In this document: positions 15,829 through 27,594 of the stretch, in pieces
Position numbering within the stretch: position 1 is the first letter of the stretch
How the letters are laid out: every line of letters begins with the position of its first letter
Notes under the pieces: model-generated
The model's input: the letters and a program-made list of their open reading frames with translations, nothing else
What the model was told of the DNA's origin: nothing
Databases searched by the model: none
NCBI GenBank assembly: GCA_015499985.1
Contig: JAAAUF010000010.1
Location: forward strand, 16,396-74,162
Reading direction: 5' to 3'
DNA: 57,767 bases
Source of the DNA: Haplosporangium gracile
Taxonomy: Eukaryota > Mortierellomycota > Mortierellomycetes > Mortierellales > Mortierellaceae
Made by a program: the position numbers and the translations under genes

Positions 15829-16774
15829 ATTGGGGACAAGACGTGATTGGTGGATCAATAGGAGATAAGGAATGAAAGGATGAGAAAAGAGAGAGGGGTT
15901 TGCTGGGTGGCGGAAAGGCGATTGTGAGATATGATATGGAAGGTAAAGAGTGTGAGTACGAAAAAGTGAAAGAGTGTGGGTATGAAGGAAAAGAAAGGGT
16001 GTGGGAAGGAGAGGGATTACGAAGAAGCGATCGAGCAGAAAGAACATCCGCAGCGGGAATCATTGCAACGTTTTATACGATTTTTTCTTTGCGGGTTTTC
16101 ATGGAAACAAAAAGGAGCAGGAAACAGAAGGAGAACAGACGAAATGCAGCTTTGTGGCGTGGAGGCATTGAGGTATTTATGAGAGGACGTGAACAAAAGG
16201 AAATAGAGAAGGGAAATAAAAAATACTTTTATGTATGCTGTTAGAAGAAAAATGGCTCATATGCAGGATAAAAACTTGTGTGTGGACAAAGCAGTATGTC
16301 AGTCAAAGAAGCGAATCAAAGAGAGATTTGGAGGTTGAATGATTGTCGCTATCACAGAATAGTTCTTTGTCGTCCTTCAAGCAGCTTCGCCCATTTAGCT
16401 TGCTCCCTTCAAGTTAGCCTTTTCTTGTTCTCACAAAGTATGGTTTCCACAACGGGCGGCAACTGCGCGCGTGAAAAGTGACTGTTGGAAAAAGTAACGT
16501 GACATATACGTTGTCATAGCTGGATAGGCATTTCAAAGGCGGAGCGCCTTCGTTGTGTACATTGCAAACAAACGATCAGACGTCAACAATAACTTCCCTG
16601 CAGGACACATCAGCCAACAACGCATCAACAGGGCATCACTTTAGAAAACAAGGCGTCAAGGGCATCGCGGATCGGAACAGCAGCAAGAGCAACAAGCAGC
16701 CAAGCCAGGAACATCACATTCGCTCCTTCCCTCTCTCTCACTCTCCCTACTCTTTTCACCAAAAAGCCAGGAAC
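15829..16774. other. Divergent promoter region (849-aa gene / NELF-C/D)
   Basis: About 950 bp between two divergent starts. It holds purine-rich leader sequence on the left (15840-16060) and the C/A-rich NELF-C/D leader on the right (16620-16770). Short open frames here have no features. No clear TATA element seen. Confidence 0.5.
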
Positions 16775-19700
16775 ATGTCTGTGAGTGTCTCTGGTCCACT
16801 TACGCGACCATAAGCACACACACACGCGCGCAACCTTGTCCTTCGTTTTCCTTGACATTAACACGACCGAAAAGAAGCCGTTACAAATGTGTCCTTACAA
16901 AGGACAAACAAAAAAGGACAAACGCTAATCCACCAGCAATGTTCATTCCATTCACGATTACAATAGCGCAACACCGCGGCGGAAAGCAGCGGGTCGAGTA
17001 GTACCGTGGAGGCCATGCTTCAGTCCTTTCAGACACCGGACTCTATCCTCGAGCGCAAGATTACGGACAACATTGCAGGATACATCAAGGAAGGAGGACA
17101 GCCACTTTTGCTTGTCAACGCACTCTCGAGCAGCTATGTCGGTGTCCCAGAGATGTGCAACCTCATGTCGGATTGGGCGCGCGAGTTCGATATCGACCCT
17201 GTGGACGTCATGCAGGAGGTTCTCAAAGAACAGCTCATGGAGCGGTTCGATCCTGAAAGTGTTGACAAAGAGTTCAAGGAGGATCAGAGAGTGTTCTTGA
17301 GCGTAACGCCATCGCAAAAGGTTCGTTGCTGTTCTTGTTTGAAATTGAGTTACTTGACAAATGCTGTCGGGTCATTACTGCATGCCTTTTGAGTTTCTCA
17401 CTCTAAAACGGTTACCTTTGTTCTGCTTTCCATGTACTCTAGGGTCAGGACGATTGGCTTTCCATGATGATTCGACACCCCTTCTGGAGATCAGTTATCT
17501 ATGAGCTTTCAGAAGAACACCAAAAGTGCGCGTTCCTAAACTTTGCCATCCAGGTAATGCCTTTTACGTGTTGACCACATGTCTAGCTCGGATGGCGCTG
17601 TGGGACTCTGTAAGACTCGAAACGATTGCTAAATTTCATATTATCGTTTTGTTATATAGAGAATTTCGGATGCTGGATATCAAGGAGAGATTGCAAGTGT
17701 AGCGACTGCGTCGACATTCGTCGGAGTGTTCTCAGGAGTGCTGCTAGAGTCTCTGGACAAGCTGCGAGAAGAAGACGACGTTGGCTTACTAGACAAACTG
17801 CCCGATCTCATTGTACGTGATCGCTCTTTATTGCTCCCACGATTGGAAGCCTGCAACAAGTGATTCGGATCTTTGATAGCGACCTAACTAATATTGTGCT
17901 TGCTGATCTCCCTCTTGTTATTGGCAATTGTAGAAAATTTGCTGTCAGAACGAACACACCTACCTCTACACCCAAATTCTGCTGTTTCGCTTGATGAAGA
18001 CAGACAGGGGACTGCCACTGAAGCGGATATCTAAGGAACTGGAATCAGGCGTCCTGGAAAAGTTCAACAAGTAAGGCTGCCAACACTGCCGACACGTTGA
18101 CGTAGCTGAATTGCATAGTACTAACAAGACTGGCGCATACGTAACTGACCCCAAACTTGTGCTCTCTTGTATTGCTTTCGTAGGCCACCATTGGTGTCGA
18201 CATTGAGGATGCTATTGTCAGGGGCATCTCCAGCGGTGGCTAGTGCGATATCTGCCATCCTTCAGTCGCGTAGCCCCTCACCCGGAGACGTCATGCTGGT
18301 AGGATGAGGACCGCGTATTAGCCTTGGCTTGGGGGAAGGAGACGATAGTCGCGCCATAAACCTTAACGACTGACACCCTCCCTTATCTCCCCCTTTTTTT
18401 GTTGATGTCTGACTACTAGTTACATAGGGCGTACAGTAGCGATGATCCGCCGTCATCGTTCTTTTTGCGTGATCCCGAGTTTTTTGGTAGAGCGTCTGGG
18501 AAAATAATTGCGGACGCATTTATATCATTCTTGCCGGCGATCGCATGTTACTAAACACTGTAGCTTTTGTATTCATTGAATTGTGCTCTTCCTATAGAGA
18601 TCATGCTCTCCTCAATCTTTGTGCCAAGTTTCAAAGGTGGCATGGTCAAACAGGATCACAAGGAGAAATACCTCTGGTTGGTTGCCTACACTGCTAGTGT
18701 ACATGAGAACGACGACATGGGTCCAGACACAACGGAGGTTCAGCCAACATACGATGCCATACTTGCTTTAGAGGACACCCTGTCAAAGAGGACGGCTGGA
18801 ACAGACTTGACGCCTATCCTTGCCAACCTCCTGGTTGCCATTGAGTACGTTTTCATTCTTTTTCTTTTTTTTTTTTTTTGGTGTGAAGGATCAAAGACCG
18901 GATGAGCAAAACTTATGTGTGGTTAGCATACCATGGACTCTAAACAACAATCTTTGATCCCCTCACGGTATCTTGTATTTTATTTTCTCTTTTTTCCTTT
19001 TAGGACGCCGGTCGCCTCTATGGCCTTGCTGTACTGGATTCAATTTGTGATTACAGAGACGAGTTACATCGAGACGTACTTTAGAAGCCATGAAGTACCC
19101 GTTCCATTGCTATTGATTGAGGAGGTAGGGTCGAGGCATTGCTTATTTTTATTCGCTTTCGCACGTGCTGTTAGTTTGTTTACTGCTAAGAGGGTCGGTT
19201 TCGTTTTTGAGAAAAGGAAATGAGAAAGGGTCTTTTGGGCTCTTTAGTGACAAAGAGGCGACGTGTTTGTTTTCTTGTGCCTTGCTTTCTTTGTTTTCCT
19301 TTGTGTTGTTCAACTCGAAGCTAGTCACTGACACGCCACTGAGAAATGGTCATTGTTTATTTTATTAAATCACATCTGAAAAAAAAAAAAAAAACTAGAT
19401 GGCCTACAAGCATCCATTGCAGCAGACAGCCGTCTTTGCCACTCTAGTTAATTTTTTCGAGGCCCCCCTGGAACTCAATCCTGAAATCATGGTAATTTTC
19501 TCGGCAGAGCCAGTTCTTGCGAATTGATACATATGAGGGATTTCCTTGGTTACTTGATCCTTTACGTATCGCGGGAAAAAACAAAGAAAAAAATGAACTT
19601 TGCCTGCTCATCCCCATCTCCACCTCTGCCACCTCCTATTTTTCCTTTTCCTCCAGATTGGCACACTTTACTCACGTCCTTTGGTCTATTCGTTTACCTA

Positions 19701-20582
19701 TTGCGCATACCTTAATTTGTAGATGACATATCGCAAATCCATCTTGGAGAGGATGATTTACTTGATGCAGCTGAATTTCGCAATGCCGGTCCTAGACTAT
19801 ATTCGAGTGAGAGCTCGCAAGATGGATCAATCGCTCTCGATGCACTTTGTGAAGCGAGTGCTGGAGATGGTGAGCGGACCATATTCGAAAAAGTTCATTG
19901 AGGGCATGGGCCAAATGATTCAGGAAATTGTGGAGGTGATCAAGAAAACGGACACTGAGCCCATTGTGAGAGCGTGGATCGGTAAGTTTTTTGAGGCCAA
20001 TTGCGCCTTTTGAATGCTGGTCTTGGTTTGTTTTGGTATCTGTTTATGTGTTTGTTTGTTTGTTTCGTTTCTTGTGCTTTTTAGTGTCGTTTCGTGCTCA
20101 ATTGGCGTGTTTACTGTTTTTGTTGATGTTGTTACGGGAGTCTGGGCTGGACACATGGTTGACTCGTCTTCATTTTACTATGTGTTAATCTGCGCGATCT
20201 TCCGTCATGGTGCTTATGAAAGGTCAGGGATACTAACCAGAACTCTTTCATCTCTCTCTCGCTTCTTTTCCTTTTCCTTTGATACATTTGTATTTTTGGG
20301 GGTTCGTGCGTGTGTTATTTTTCTTTTTTGGCTTGGGTCCCTTCCTCTTATCGTCCTCTCCTCCTCCCTCACTTTTTTTCACTTGCATTTTTTTTTCTGT
20401 CCCTCGCTACAGAGGAGGTTGTAATACAACCCGTCGATGTGGAGATGCAGAGCCCTCCGACATCCGCATCGTCGTCGTCGACACATGAGACACCGACGTC
20501 AGCTGCTGCTGCTGCTGCCAATGACAGTGGACTGGGTGCCATCCAAGAGATCAAGAAACGCCTGGAAGAGCCTCGACGCTAA
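16775..20582 (+). CDS. NELFCD: NELF-C/D (TH1) homologue, negative elongation factor subunit
   Basis: Homologue of NELF-C/D (TH1 family), a subunit of the complex that holds RNA polymerase II in promoter-proximal pausing in animals. Exons: 16775-16780 (two codons), 16967-17320, 17443-17553, 17660-17812, 17934-18070, 18184-18298, 18420-18486, 18598-18844, 19004-19124, 19399-19491, 19723-19981, 20413-20582; 610 aa, close to the human 581-590. Diagnostic matches: LVNALSSSYVGVPEMCNLMS, then ISDAGYQGEIASVATA (human ISDAGYQGEITSVSTA), NEHTYLYTQILLFRLM, YSSDDPPSSFFLRDPEFF, and MVKQDHKEKYLWLVAYTASV (human NQDHKHKYIHILAYAASV). HPLQQTAVFATLVNFFE and MPVLDYIRVRARKMD follow. The C-terminus adds a short S/A-rich tail ending KKRLEEPRR. 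The two-codon first exon is inferred; otherwise translation starts at the in-frame ATG at 17015. NELF is absent from yeasts, so presence in this fungus is notable. Confidence 0.93.
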
Positions 20583-21228
20583 TTTTGTTATATGAAGTAG
20601 CTCAATTGAATTGAATCCGCTGCACACTCGGAGGAATTAGCGTAGTTATTCGTTTGATTCAGAGCCATTCAATACAAAAAAAAAAACGCGTCGCTCACTC
20701 TACTTTCGCGTCAATTGCTTGCTCCAGATTTATGTCTTTGATGTGCCCCACTTTTGCATTCTTTTTCCCAGATGACCCAGATGCAGCAAATGTGTGTGTC
20801 ACAGCCTCTCTCTTTTTTTTTTTTCGTCGCTTCTTAGTCGCTGACTGTCCTTTCGTCCAAATTTTCCTTATTTTTTTTTGTGCGACGTACTATCCAAAAA
20901 AATAACATTCAACAATTAACATTCTTTGTTAAGTCGTGGAAATAGATACATGAGACAGTGGATATTGTGAAGAAGAATAGATCTGGTTTATTTGTTTAAT
21001 AAAGACAGCAGAAATGGTATATGTGTGCGCGAATAAAAACGATAGACTTGTATGTACAGCAGAGCGAGCGAAGCGAACAGAAAGACAGAGAGAGGGAGAG
21101 AGAGAGAGAGAGGAAATACACAAAGATGAGCAGAGCAAGAGCGAGAGAAAAAAAGAGATGACTAGAGTTACAGAAGAAAAAAGCAAAGCGCAAAAAACTA
21201 AACAGACAGAATAAGGCTGATGATATTT
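20583..21228. other. Convergent intergenic region with GA repeat
   Basis: About 650 bp between the 3' ends of NELF-C/D and the C2H2 factor, so it should hold both 3' UTRs and polyadenylation signals. AATAAA-like sequence appears on the plus strand at 20998-21003. A GA-rich microsatellite lies at about 21085-21112. No gene seen. Confidence 0.5.
21085..21112. repeat. GA microsatellite
   Basis: GA-dinucleotide-rich tract (interrupted) in the convergent 3' region of the C2H2 factor gene; part of a wider purine-rich stretch from 21060 to 21190. Confidence 0.7.
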
Positions 21229-22434
21229 CTAGAGGGTCAGGAGACCGGCGGAGTAGGTATCCAAGAAAGGGGTGAAGGAAGCCATAGCCTTGGAATGCTT
21301 CTCGGCAGCACGAGCAACGGAGGTATGACGGTGGATGCGGATGTGCTGGTTCAAGTTATCGGAACGTGAAAAGCGCTTTGGGCAGTTGTTGATGGGACAC
21401 TCGAAGGGTTTCTCGAGGGTGTGGATGGAGCGGACGTGGCGCTTGAGGTGCTCGGAGCGCTTGAAGATCTTGCCGCAATCGTCGAAGCGGCATTTGAAGA
21501 TCTTGCAGCCAGAGTTGTCTGGATGGCTTGAGACGCGACGGCCGCGGGAGCGCTTGGGTGCACCGATGGCGGCGGCGGAAGTAATGGGCGAGGTAGCCAT
21601 GAGGAGGAGGGAGGAAGGCTTGGTATCTTCGAAACCGTTGACGCCGTTGAAGTCATGCAGGCTCGAGAGGTCGGACATGGAGGAGGAGGTCGACATTGTC
21701 TGGAAGATGGGCATGATCGAGGGCTCGCTCAGGGTCCGGGAGAGGGGGTAGGATGAGACAGCAGCTAGGGAATTGCTTGAGCTCGAGAGCGAGAGGGAAC
21801 CGGTCGAGAAGGTCGATCTTGGAGACATGGATGAAGAGTCATCAGAGGAGGATAGGGTCGATAGTGAGCTGGTCGAATAGCTATGAGTGTGGTGGTGCTG
21901 CTGGTGACCGTGTTGGTTATGGTACTGACTAGAGTACAGGGTATGGTTGTGGTGGTTGTTGTGACTGTTGTTGCGGTAGTGGTAGTCATCCGGGGACTCA
22001 AAGATGGCATGCTGAGGGTAGAGCGAGGGCGAGTCGCAAAGCTCCATCTTGACAGTGGCAGTACCCGAGAGGTTGGGGCTGGAGCAGATCTCGGAGAGCT
22101 GGCTGTCGGAGAAGGAGCGGGCCATCGACATCATGTACGAGGGAGCCATGGCGGCAAACTGTTCGTTCGAGTATTGTTGCTGCTGTTGCTGCTGCTGTTG
22201 AGAACTGCTAGAGATGTGCATGTGCTGCGAGTACATGTAATCAGTTGATGCCTGGCAATCCTCTGCGGCTGGTGAAGTGTATCCTTCTGACTCGTTGTGA
22301 GAGTTGTTGGAGGATGAAGAGGCACCACGAGTAAAGGCGTCGGCGGGAAGGTCGAGGAAGGAGCAACCGACGGGGGAGGCGGGGTGATGTCCGAGGATCT
22401 GAAGGTGGTGGTGTTGCTGCTCCGAGGTGAACAT
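21229..22434 (-). CDS. C2H2 zinc-finger transcription factor, Msn2/4-type
   Basis: Intronless, 401 aa, starting at [10 protein letters not shown]. Two C-terminal C2H2 fingers at about residues 315-338 and 346-368. The recognition helices, KRSEHLKRH and SRSDNLNQH, match those of yeast Msn2/Msn4 ([18 protein letters not shown]), including the linker HTLEKPFEC. Proteins with these helices bind the stress element CCCCT. The rest is low complexity: H-rich and Q7 runs near residues 75-90, an HNNHHNH stretch, and serine-rich blocks, likely activation regions. A basic patch ([10 protein letters not shown], about 295) may be the nuclear signal. A 34-codon upstream ORF lies in its leader. It is divergent from the bZIP gene across 7.3 kb. 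Confidence 0.9.
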   Translation of the reverse strand: MFTSEQQHHHLQILGHHPASPVGCSFLDLPADAFTRGASSSSNNSHNESEGYTSPAAEDCQASTDYMYSQHMHISSSSQQQQQQQQQYSNEQFAAMAPSYMMSMARSFSDSQLSEICSSPNLSGTATVKMELCDSPSLYPQHAIFESPDDYHYRNNSHNNHHNHTLYSSQYHNQHGHQQHHHTHSYSTSSLSTLSSSDDSSSMSPRSTFSTGSLSLSSSSNSLAAVSSYPLSRTLSEPSIMPIFQTMSTSSSMSDLSSLHDFNGVNGFEDTKPSSLLLMATSPITSAAAIGAPKRSRGRRVSSHPDNSGCKIFKCRFDDCGKIFKRSEHLKRHVRSIHTLEKPFECPINNCPKRFSRSDNLNQHIRIHRHTSVARAAEKHSKAMASFTPFLDTYSAGLLTL

Positions 22435-22512
22435 TATTGTGGGTTGTTGTTGGAAGTAAGAAGGGGAAGAACAAGAAAACGACGAAGAAGGTGATGAAGA
22501 AATAGAAGAGAA

Positions 22513-22617
22513 CTAACTGAAGTGGTGTGACTGGTTGAGAAGAAGGTCCTTGGTCTGTGCCTGGTGCTGGAGGTTGTTGTTATGAATTGGAGAAGAAGAG
22601 TAGGACAAAACGGTCAT
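22513..22617 (-). other. Upstream ORF (34 codons) in the C2H2 factor leader
   Basis: ATG at 22617 opens a 34-codon frame (MTVLSYSSSP..., ending NQSHHFS) that stops at TAG 22513-22515, 78 bp before the main ATG at 22434. Its Q/N/S-rich content resembles the main protein, so it could also be a remnant or alternative first exon; a GTTAGT donor overlaps its stop, but no acceptor in the right phase was found. Transcript start is unknown, so its presence in the mRNA is an inference. Confidence 0.4.
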
Positions 22618-23274
22618 TTACAGTGGTTAAAGGGTTGTCAAACGAGCAGCAAAAAAAAAAAGGAAGCCTTTTTTCATGTGTGGGAGTGTGGGAGTAAATT
22701 GAAACAATGTAGAAAAGGATGAGGAGGAAAAAGTAGAAAAAGAAGGAAGGGGGTTGGATGATATGTCAATGGAGGAAATGAGGGGTGATGGGGATGACAA
22801 GGGATGAAAAGAGGTAGATGGATTGCTACTCTTTGGGTATGAAGTGAGAAGAGAGAAGGAGAGAAGACAAGCTTTGGTTGTTGTGTTGAGTGGAGAAAAA
22901 GAAGGAAAAAAAAAAAGGAAATCGGGCGAGGAGATGGCCCCCTTTTTGTACTCTTTTTGGTCTGTGTGCGTGTGTATACAATTCATATGTGCGTATGGAT
23001 GCCGTGCAAATGCGTATGTGCGTATGTGTCCTGTTCATTCGCCCTTCTGTGTGTATGGAAAGAGCCCGAAGAGAAATCGATCCAATAAAAAAATATGGTC
23101 AACGCGCGTAAAGGGATCACGCACACACACACCATTGCCAACAAGAAAGAAGGTCGAATGGATAAAATAATTTTCATTATTCAGTCCCATTCAGTGACGA
23201 CTGAATCCAATTCATTCCAATAGCGAAATGATTTATTATTATTTTTACAATCTTCAATACAAACAACACCAAGC

Positions 23275-23314
23275 GATTGAATACCTATAGTTTATTATTA
23301 TTAGGTATTCAGTC
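23275..23314. repeat. Inverted repeat, 12-bp arms, 16-nt AT loop
   Basis: Arms GATTGAATACCT (23275-23286) and AGGTATTCAGTC (23303-23314) pair over 12 positions with one G-T wobble. The motif ATTCAGTC/GACTGAAT recurs at 23178-23206, so several copies cluster in 150 bp. Function unknown. Confidence 0.6.
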
Positions 23315-23331
23315 GTCCTCATTCATACTCA

Positions 23332-23354
23332 TCTCTCTCTCTCTCTCTCTCTCT
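23332..23354. repeat. TC microsatellite
   Basis: Uninterrupted CT/TC dinucleotide run in the gene-poor region, followed by further TC-rich sequence to 23370 and again at 23437-23475. Confidence 0.8.
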
Positions 23355-26300
23355 GTCTCTTTCTCTTTCATTATTTAGCACGGTCGCTCCAAAAGGGCCC
23401 ATGCCATGCCATGCCGCATGCCCACCCCACTCACTTCTCTCTCTCTCTCTGTCGGTCTGTCTGTCTCTCTGTCGGTCTGCTCATTCAACTCCACTCATTT
23501 TTGTGCAATGACTGACTTACTCAGCTCAGCTCAGTACATCCCCCATTCACTCACACGCCCTCATCACGCAGTTTAAACAAGCTCCTCCTCCCTCCTCCCT
23601 CCTCCCTTCTCCCTTCTACTCTTCACTCCTCCACTCTTTCATAACACAAAGTCCTTACTTTACCCTTGTTCTTTCTTTTTTTTTGTTGTATGTGAATGGG
23701 TGCACAATGGCTAGTGCTGTCATTGAGCTCACTCCATTTTTTTTGAGTCGTGTTGTTGATGTTAATATTGTTTGTGCTTCCGTACCCTCGATCCAGTGGT
23801 GGTACATTCCTTGTATTTTTTTACTCGCTGCACTTGCCATCCCCCGCCCTCCTCCCATCCTTTCACCTTCGCCTTTCCAAGACCTTTTTTGCATTTTACC
23901 CATAGGTCAAAAAAATGACGCTAGCAACTTTCAATTTCCATTGAGGAGTCAACCCATTGGACGGGAAGATGAGAAACCACTCACAGGCTGCTGAACAATC
24001 GACATAGAGCGGCTTGGCAAAACAAGATACAACGTCAAGTAGGATTGACGAACACTTTGGAGGGGCAGGGCAGTGTGTTTGACGGGGCTGGGCAGTATTT
24101 TAGCACTTTTTTGTTAAATAAAGAAGGTTCGTCCGTAGGAGAAAGAGGACGACGGACGACGAATAAATCCTTGACTAGTTACCGCCAACTGGCATAAATG
24201 AACGATCTTCAGATTGCTTTACTGAATCTGTCTATTCGTCGTTCTATGTAAGTAGGCAGGTATCTAAACCGAAGTAGAAAAAAGAAAACGACGGGAAGAA
24301 GGGTCGAAAGAGAAAGGGCTGGTTGAAATGACAAATGAACGGAGGTAAGGTAAGGGAAACGGAAGGGGGTGGACAACAGCAAAAAACGAATGCGTAGAGA
24401 ATCCTCTCTATTTTGTGGTCGTATTATTTTCCCTGCCGTGATCGTTTCTCTGCGCATTGACTAACTAGCTACCTGCGTATTGACAACTAAACCCCTTTAG
24501 ATCGGTAAGCGTTTGTTGTTGCTTTAGTAAAAAAAACCCTTTCCTTATTGTGCTGTTTGCTGTTGGTTTCTATTTCTCCATCACATTGCGTATTTTTTCC
24601 TCCACGAACAAAAGAGTAAGCGAGAGAGAGCGAGAAAAGAAGAAACGTATTACAACTAAACACGGAGAAGAGCTAAGTGTGTGTGTGTGTTAATAAAAGT
24701 GCAGACACCAATTGGACAGAATAGGAACCCTTACAACTCTAGCTCCTACTCTGTAACAACTCTCTCTCCAGGTTCAATACTCATCTAGGCTGCCTTTTTT
24801 CATTTCCCTTGCAGTTTGTTGTTGCTAATCCTCGGATAGTAGTTGCAGCGGCACGTTTGTTTTTTTGTCCCGTTCAATGGCAGCGCCAATTCGTTCCATG
24901 AGTATTTAAGGTAATAGTCGTGCTCTTTGAGTTGAAGGTCGCTATCACGAACCTGTAGTGGTTAGGCAAGGTTACGGAGTGTGTGTGTGTATGACATTTG
25001 AAGGTTTTCCTCTCAATCAAGGGTATGTCAGCAATGGTCATTTAGTCTTTTGGTTGTTCTCTCGTTCACAAGGTGTCTCTCCTCCTTCCCGTTCTTTTTT
25101 ACAATACAACGCTCAAGCCTGCTCTGTCATCCATACCCTCACAGCAATGAACGAGCAAAACTCTAAATCCCCTTACTCTGTTCTTTGTTTCCTTTGTCAC
25201 TCCTTCCCTTCCCTCACCCTCCTTCCCTGCCTCGTTCCCTGCTTCTTTCCTTTCATTGTCCGACTGATTTCACTGGCAAAGCAAAAGCAAAGTGCACATT
25301 TTGGTGAATCTCTGTCGTTCATTGTTGTCCAATCAATTGCAATTGAATAGGTCGCCTGCCATAAAATAATTGTGAAGGTATGTATGGATGTATGAGAGTG
25401 TCTCGCTCTTCGCCACTGCTTTGGTCGCTCTCTAGATAAAATTTTGGATTACTACATAATTAATTATACCACCTTCTCTCTTCCTTTTGCTCCTTTCTTC
25501 TTGAATCGAACAGACAGAAAGGTAAGGATAGAAACGGGATGAACAGAAACGAGCCTTGCTATGCTTTGTTTGTTTATTTTTTGTCGCGTTCGATATAATC
25601 GCTCCAAGGATGGAGACACAAACCTGAGAGCCAGATCGTGTAAAAACTTATTGAAGATGCAGCAACAAAATCGGAAAATAAGGAATATGCGGGGGTGTAG
25701 GGTTGTCATCTACTTTGGCATGCACCAGGTGAGGTACAACTACAAATGTAAATGGGATGGCCCCTAGCTCTCAACATCGGAAATGAGGCCATGGTTACAC
25801 ATCTTTGAAAAAAAAAGCAAGCAACAACAACCCTTGGATTATCTAAGTTCTCTCACAAGGACTCGAACCCCCTTCATCCTAACCCCATGCTGCAAAACAT
25901 TGTTTCTTTTCTTTGCCTTTTTAACCCCCCTTTAATTACCAGTGCGAAATGACAAACAAACAAGGAAGAAGGGAGCGCTGTAGGAAGTAGAAGAGGAAAG
26001 AGGAAGAGAACAGATTGCTCCTAAATTTTTTTTCCCAGGCACCCCCTCACTCTTCCTTTTCCTTTTTGCGTCTTCTAGAGACATCCTCTTACTCTCATTG
26101 CTCGCTTTACTGTCTTTTTTAGCGTGTGCGTGTATGGTTTTGGAAAGAAAAAAAAAGAGGGTAGGTAGAACAGGCACCAAGACGCTTACTCTCTCTCACC
26201 GAACCTGAAAATCTTTTTACAGAGGCAAAAAGACAGAACACCAAAAAAAACTGACTGACGAGCGACTACACAGAACGCCTCCTGTCTCTGTGTGTCTTTT

Positions 26301-26852
26301 CAAAAACCCATGTCATGCCACGAGGAGAGAAAACGAGGGGCTCAGTTCCATCTCAAAAATATCAATTACGGAGAAAAAAAACGTCGCTTAGCCAATTCAC
26401 TCCCTCTCCTCTTCTCTTGATCTTGTCTGGTGGTTTATCATTACTACTTTTTCCGTTGTTTGTCCGTGTCTGGCAAATAATGATGTATAAACGATGATGA
26501 AGTAAAAATGCATCGCCCCGTTGTTGTTGTCATCAGGCGAGTAAATAAGAGAGAGAAAACACGAGGGAGTTGGAGAGAGATACAAGAGAAATAAGCTGCA
26601 AAAATGAAGAAAATGAGTGCAAGTATTTTCCGGACCTGAAATATTCCAGCAAACGTAGTAGCGATGGCAACACGAACAAAAGCAAACACAATGGCGCGAC
26701 TTTTGCCATGCTAGAGTCAGTCCCGACTAAAGTAACTGTTTTTTTTTGTATAGGTTTTCTTTGATTAAGAAGAAGGTAAAAATGGTAGACTTTGATCCGT
26801 ATGATGACGGCCAAAAAAAAACAATTAGCTGGTGAACCCTTTCTTAAGGCAC

Positions 26853-26860
26853 TATATAAG
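26853..26860 (+). promoter_or_regulatory. TATA-like element TATATAAG
   Basis: TATATAAG followed by GGCGGAGC, 37 bp before an AAAAATGATG start context (26897). It is the best core-promoter-like sequence inside the gene-poor region. Could be chance in AT-rich DNA. Confidence 0.3.
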
Positions 26861-26902
26861 GGCGGAGCAAGAGTAATCAAGAACAAGCGACCAAAAATGA
26901 TG

Positions 26903-26953
26903 CCTAGCGCCGTAACGAAGACGAAGGGAGAGAAGAGATTCAATGGCGCTAGG
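26903..26953. repeat. Perfect 9-bp inverted repeat around a small ORF
   Basis: CCTAGCGCC (26903-26911) and GGCGCTAGG (26945-26953) are exact reverse complements separated by 33 nt. They lie inside a 20-codon frame (26897-26959, MMPSAVTKTK...) downstream of a TATA-like element. Whether this is a transcribed hairpin, a micro-ORF or chance cannot be told from sequence. Confidence 0.5.
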
Positions 26954-27568
26954 TACTAGATGATCACCCTATGTACCCTTTAGGTCCTGCTCGGATGGAC
27001 TCTACTCTACATGTTGGTCTGAGAACAATGGATGATAGTGAGATTCAGGCAGCATGAATGAAGAGACTGATTCCAAAAAAAAACCTGTTTGAAGAAACCG
27101 CTAGCTCTATGAGCGCCTGTTTTTTATTCGCACTCCGAGAATTGAACTACCCCCTCTTCCTTCATGTCATCTGTCGTCCTCATGCAAAAAATAACGAAAT
27201 GTTCACCCGAACGATGGCTACAACAAACGTTCACCACGGGTTCTCACAAAATGGAAGTTAGAAATGGTTATAACGTATATGTAGCAGGCAAAAAACAGCA
27301 TGCTAATAGATCTGAGTAAAACGTAATAAAAGAGTTGTGAAAATGCTACCATATTATACAACTTCGAAAGTTTATTGTATTCGCTTCGCCTTTTTTGTTC
27401 TGTGTTATTGTGCGACGTTTTTTTAGTCAGCCAATCATTGCCGCAGCCAAGGGCAACAAATCGGTATTGTTTTTTGGAGGTTGAGATCCCATCTTGGTCA
27501 CAGTGAGCTCTATTTGGGCGTAGGAGAAGAAATGGACCCAGCCCAGACCAAGGACGCGACAAGAAAAG

Positions 27569-27594
27569 AAATATCAGACATGAAGCTGATATTT
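27569..27594. repeat. Perfect 9-bp inverted repeat with 8-nt loop
   Basis: AAATATCAG (27569-27577) and CTGATATTT (27586-27594) form a perfect hairpin or palindromic site in the gene-poor region. No known factor site recognised. Confidence 0.5.

Noticed and set aside
15829..16047. N-terminal extension of the 849-aa protein by 73 residues
   Set aside because: The extension is L/F/H/S-rich from a C/T-rich leader; MAKQIPFSDD is a more normal start.
25830..25900. GGGGTTCGAGTCC-like T-arm on the minus strand, hinting at a tRNA
   Set aside because: Arms pair poorly and no D-arm, anticodon stem or matching acceptor strand was found within tRNA distance.
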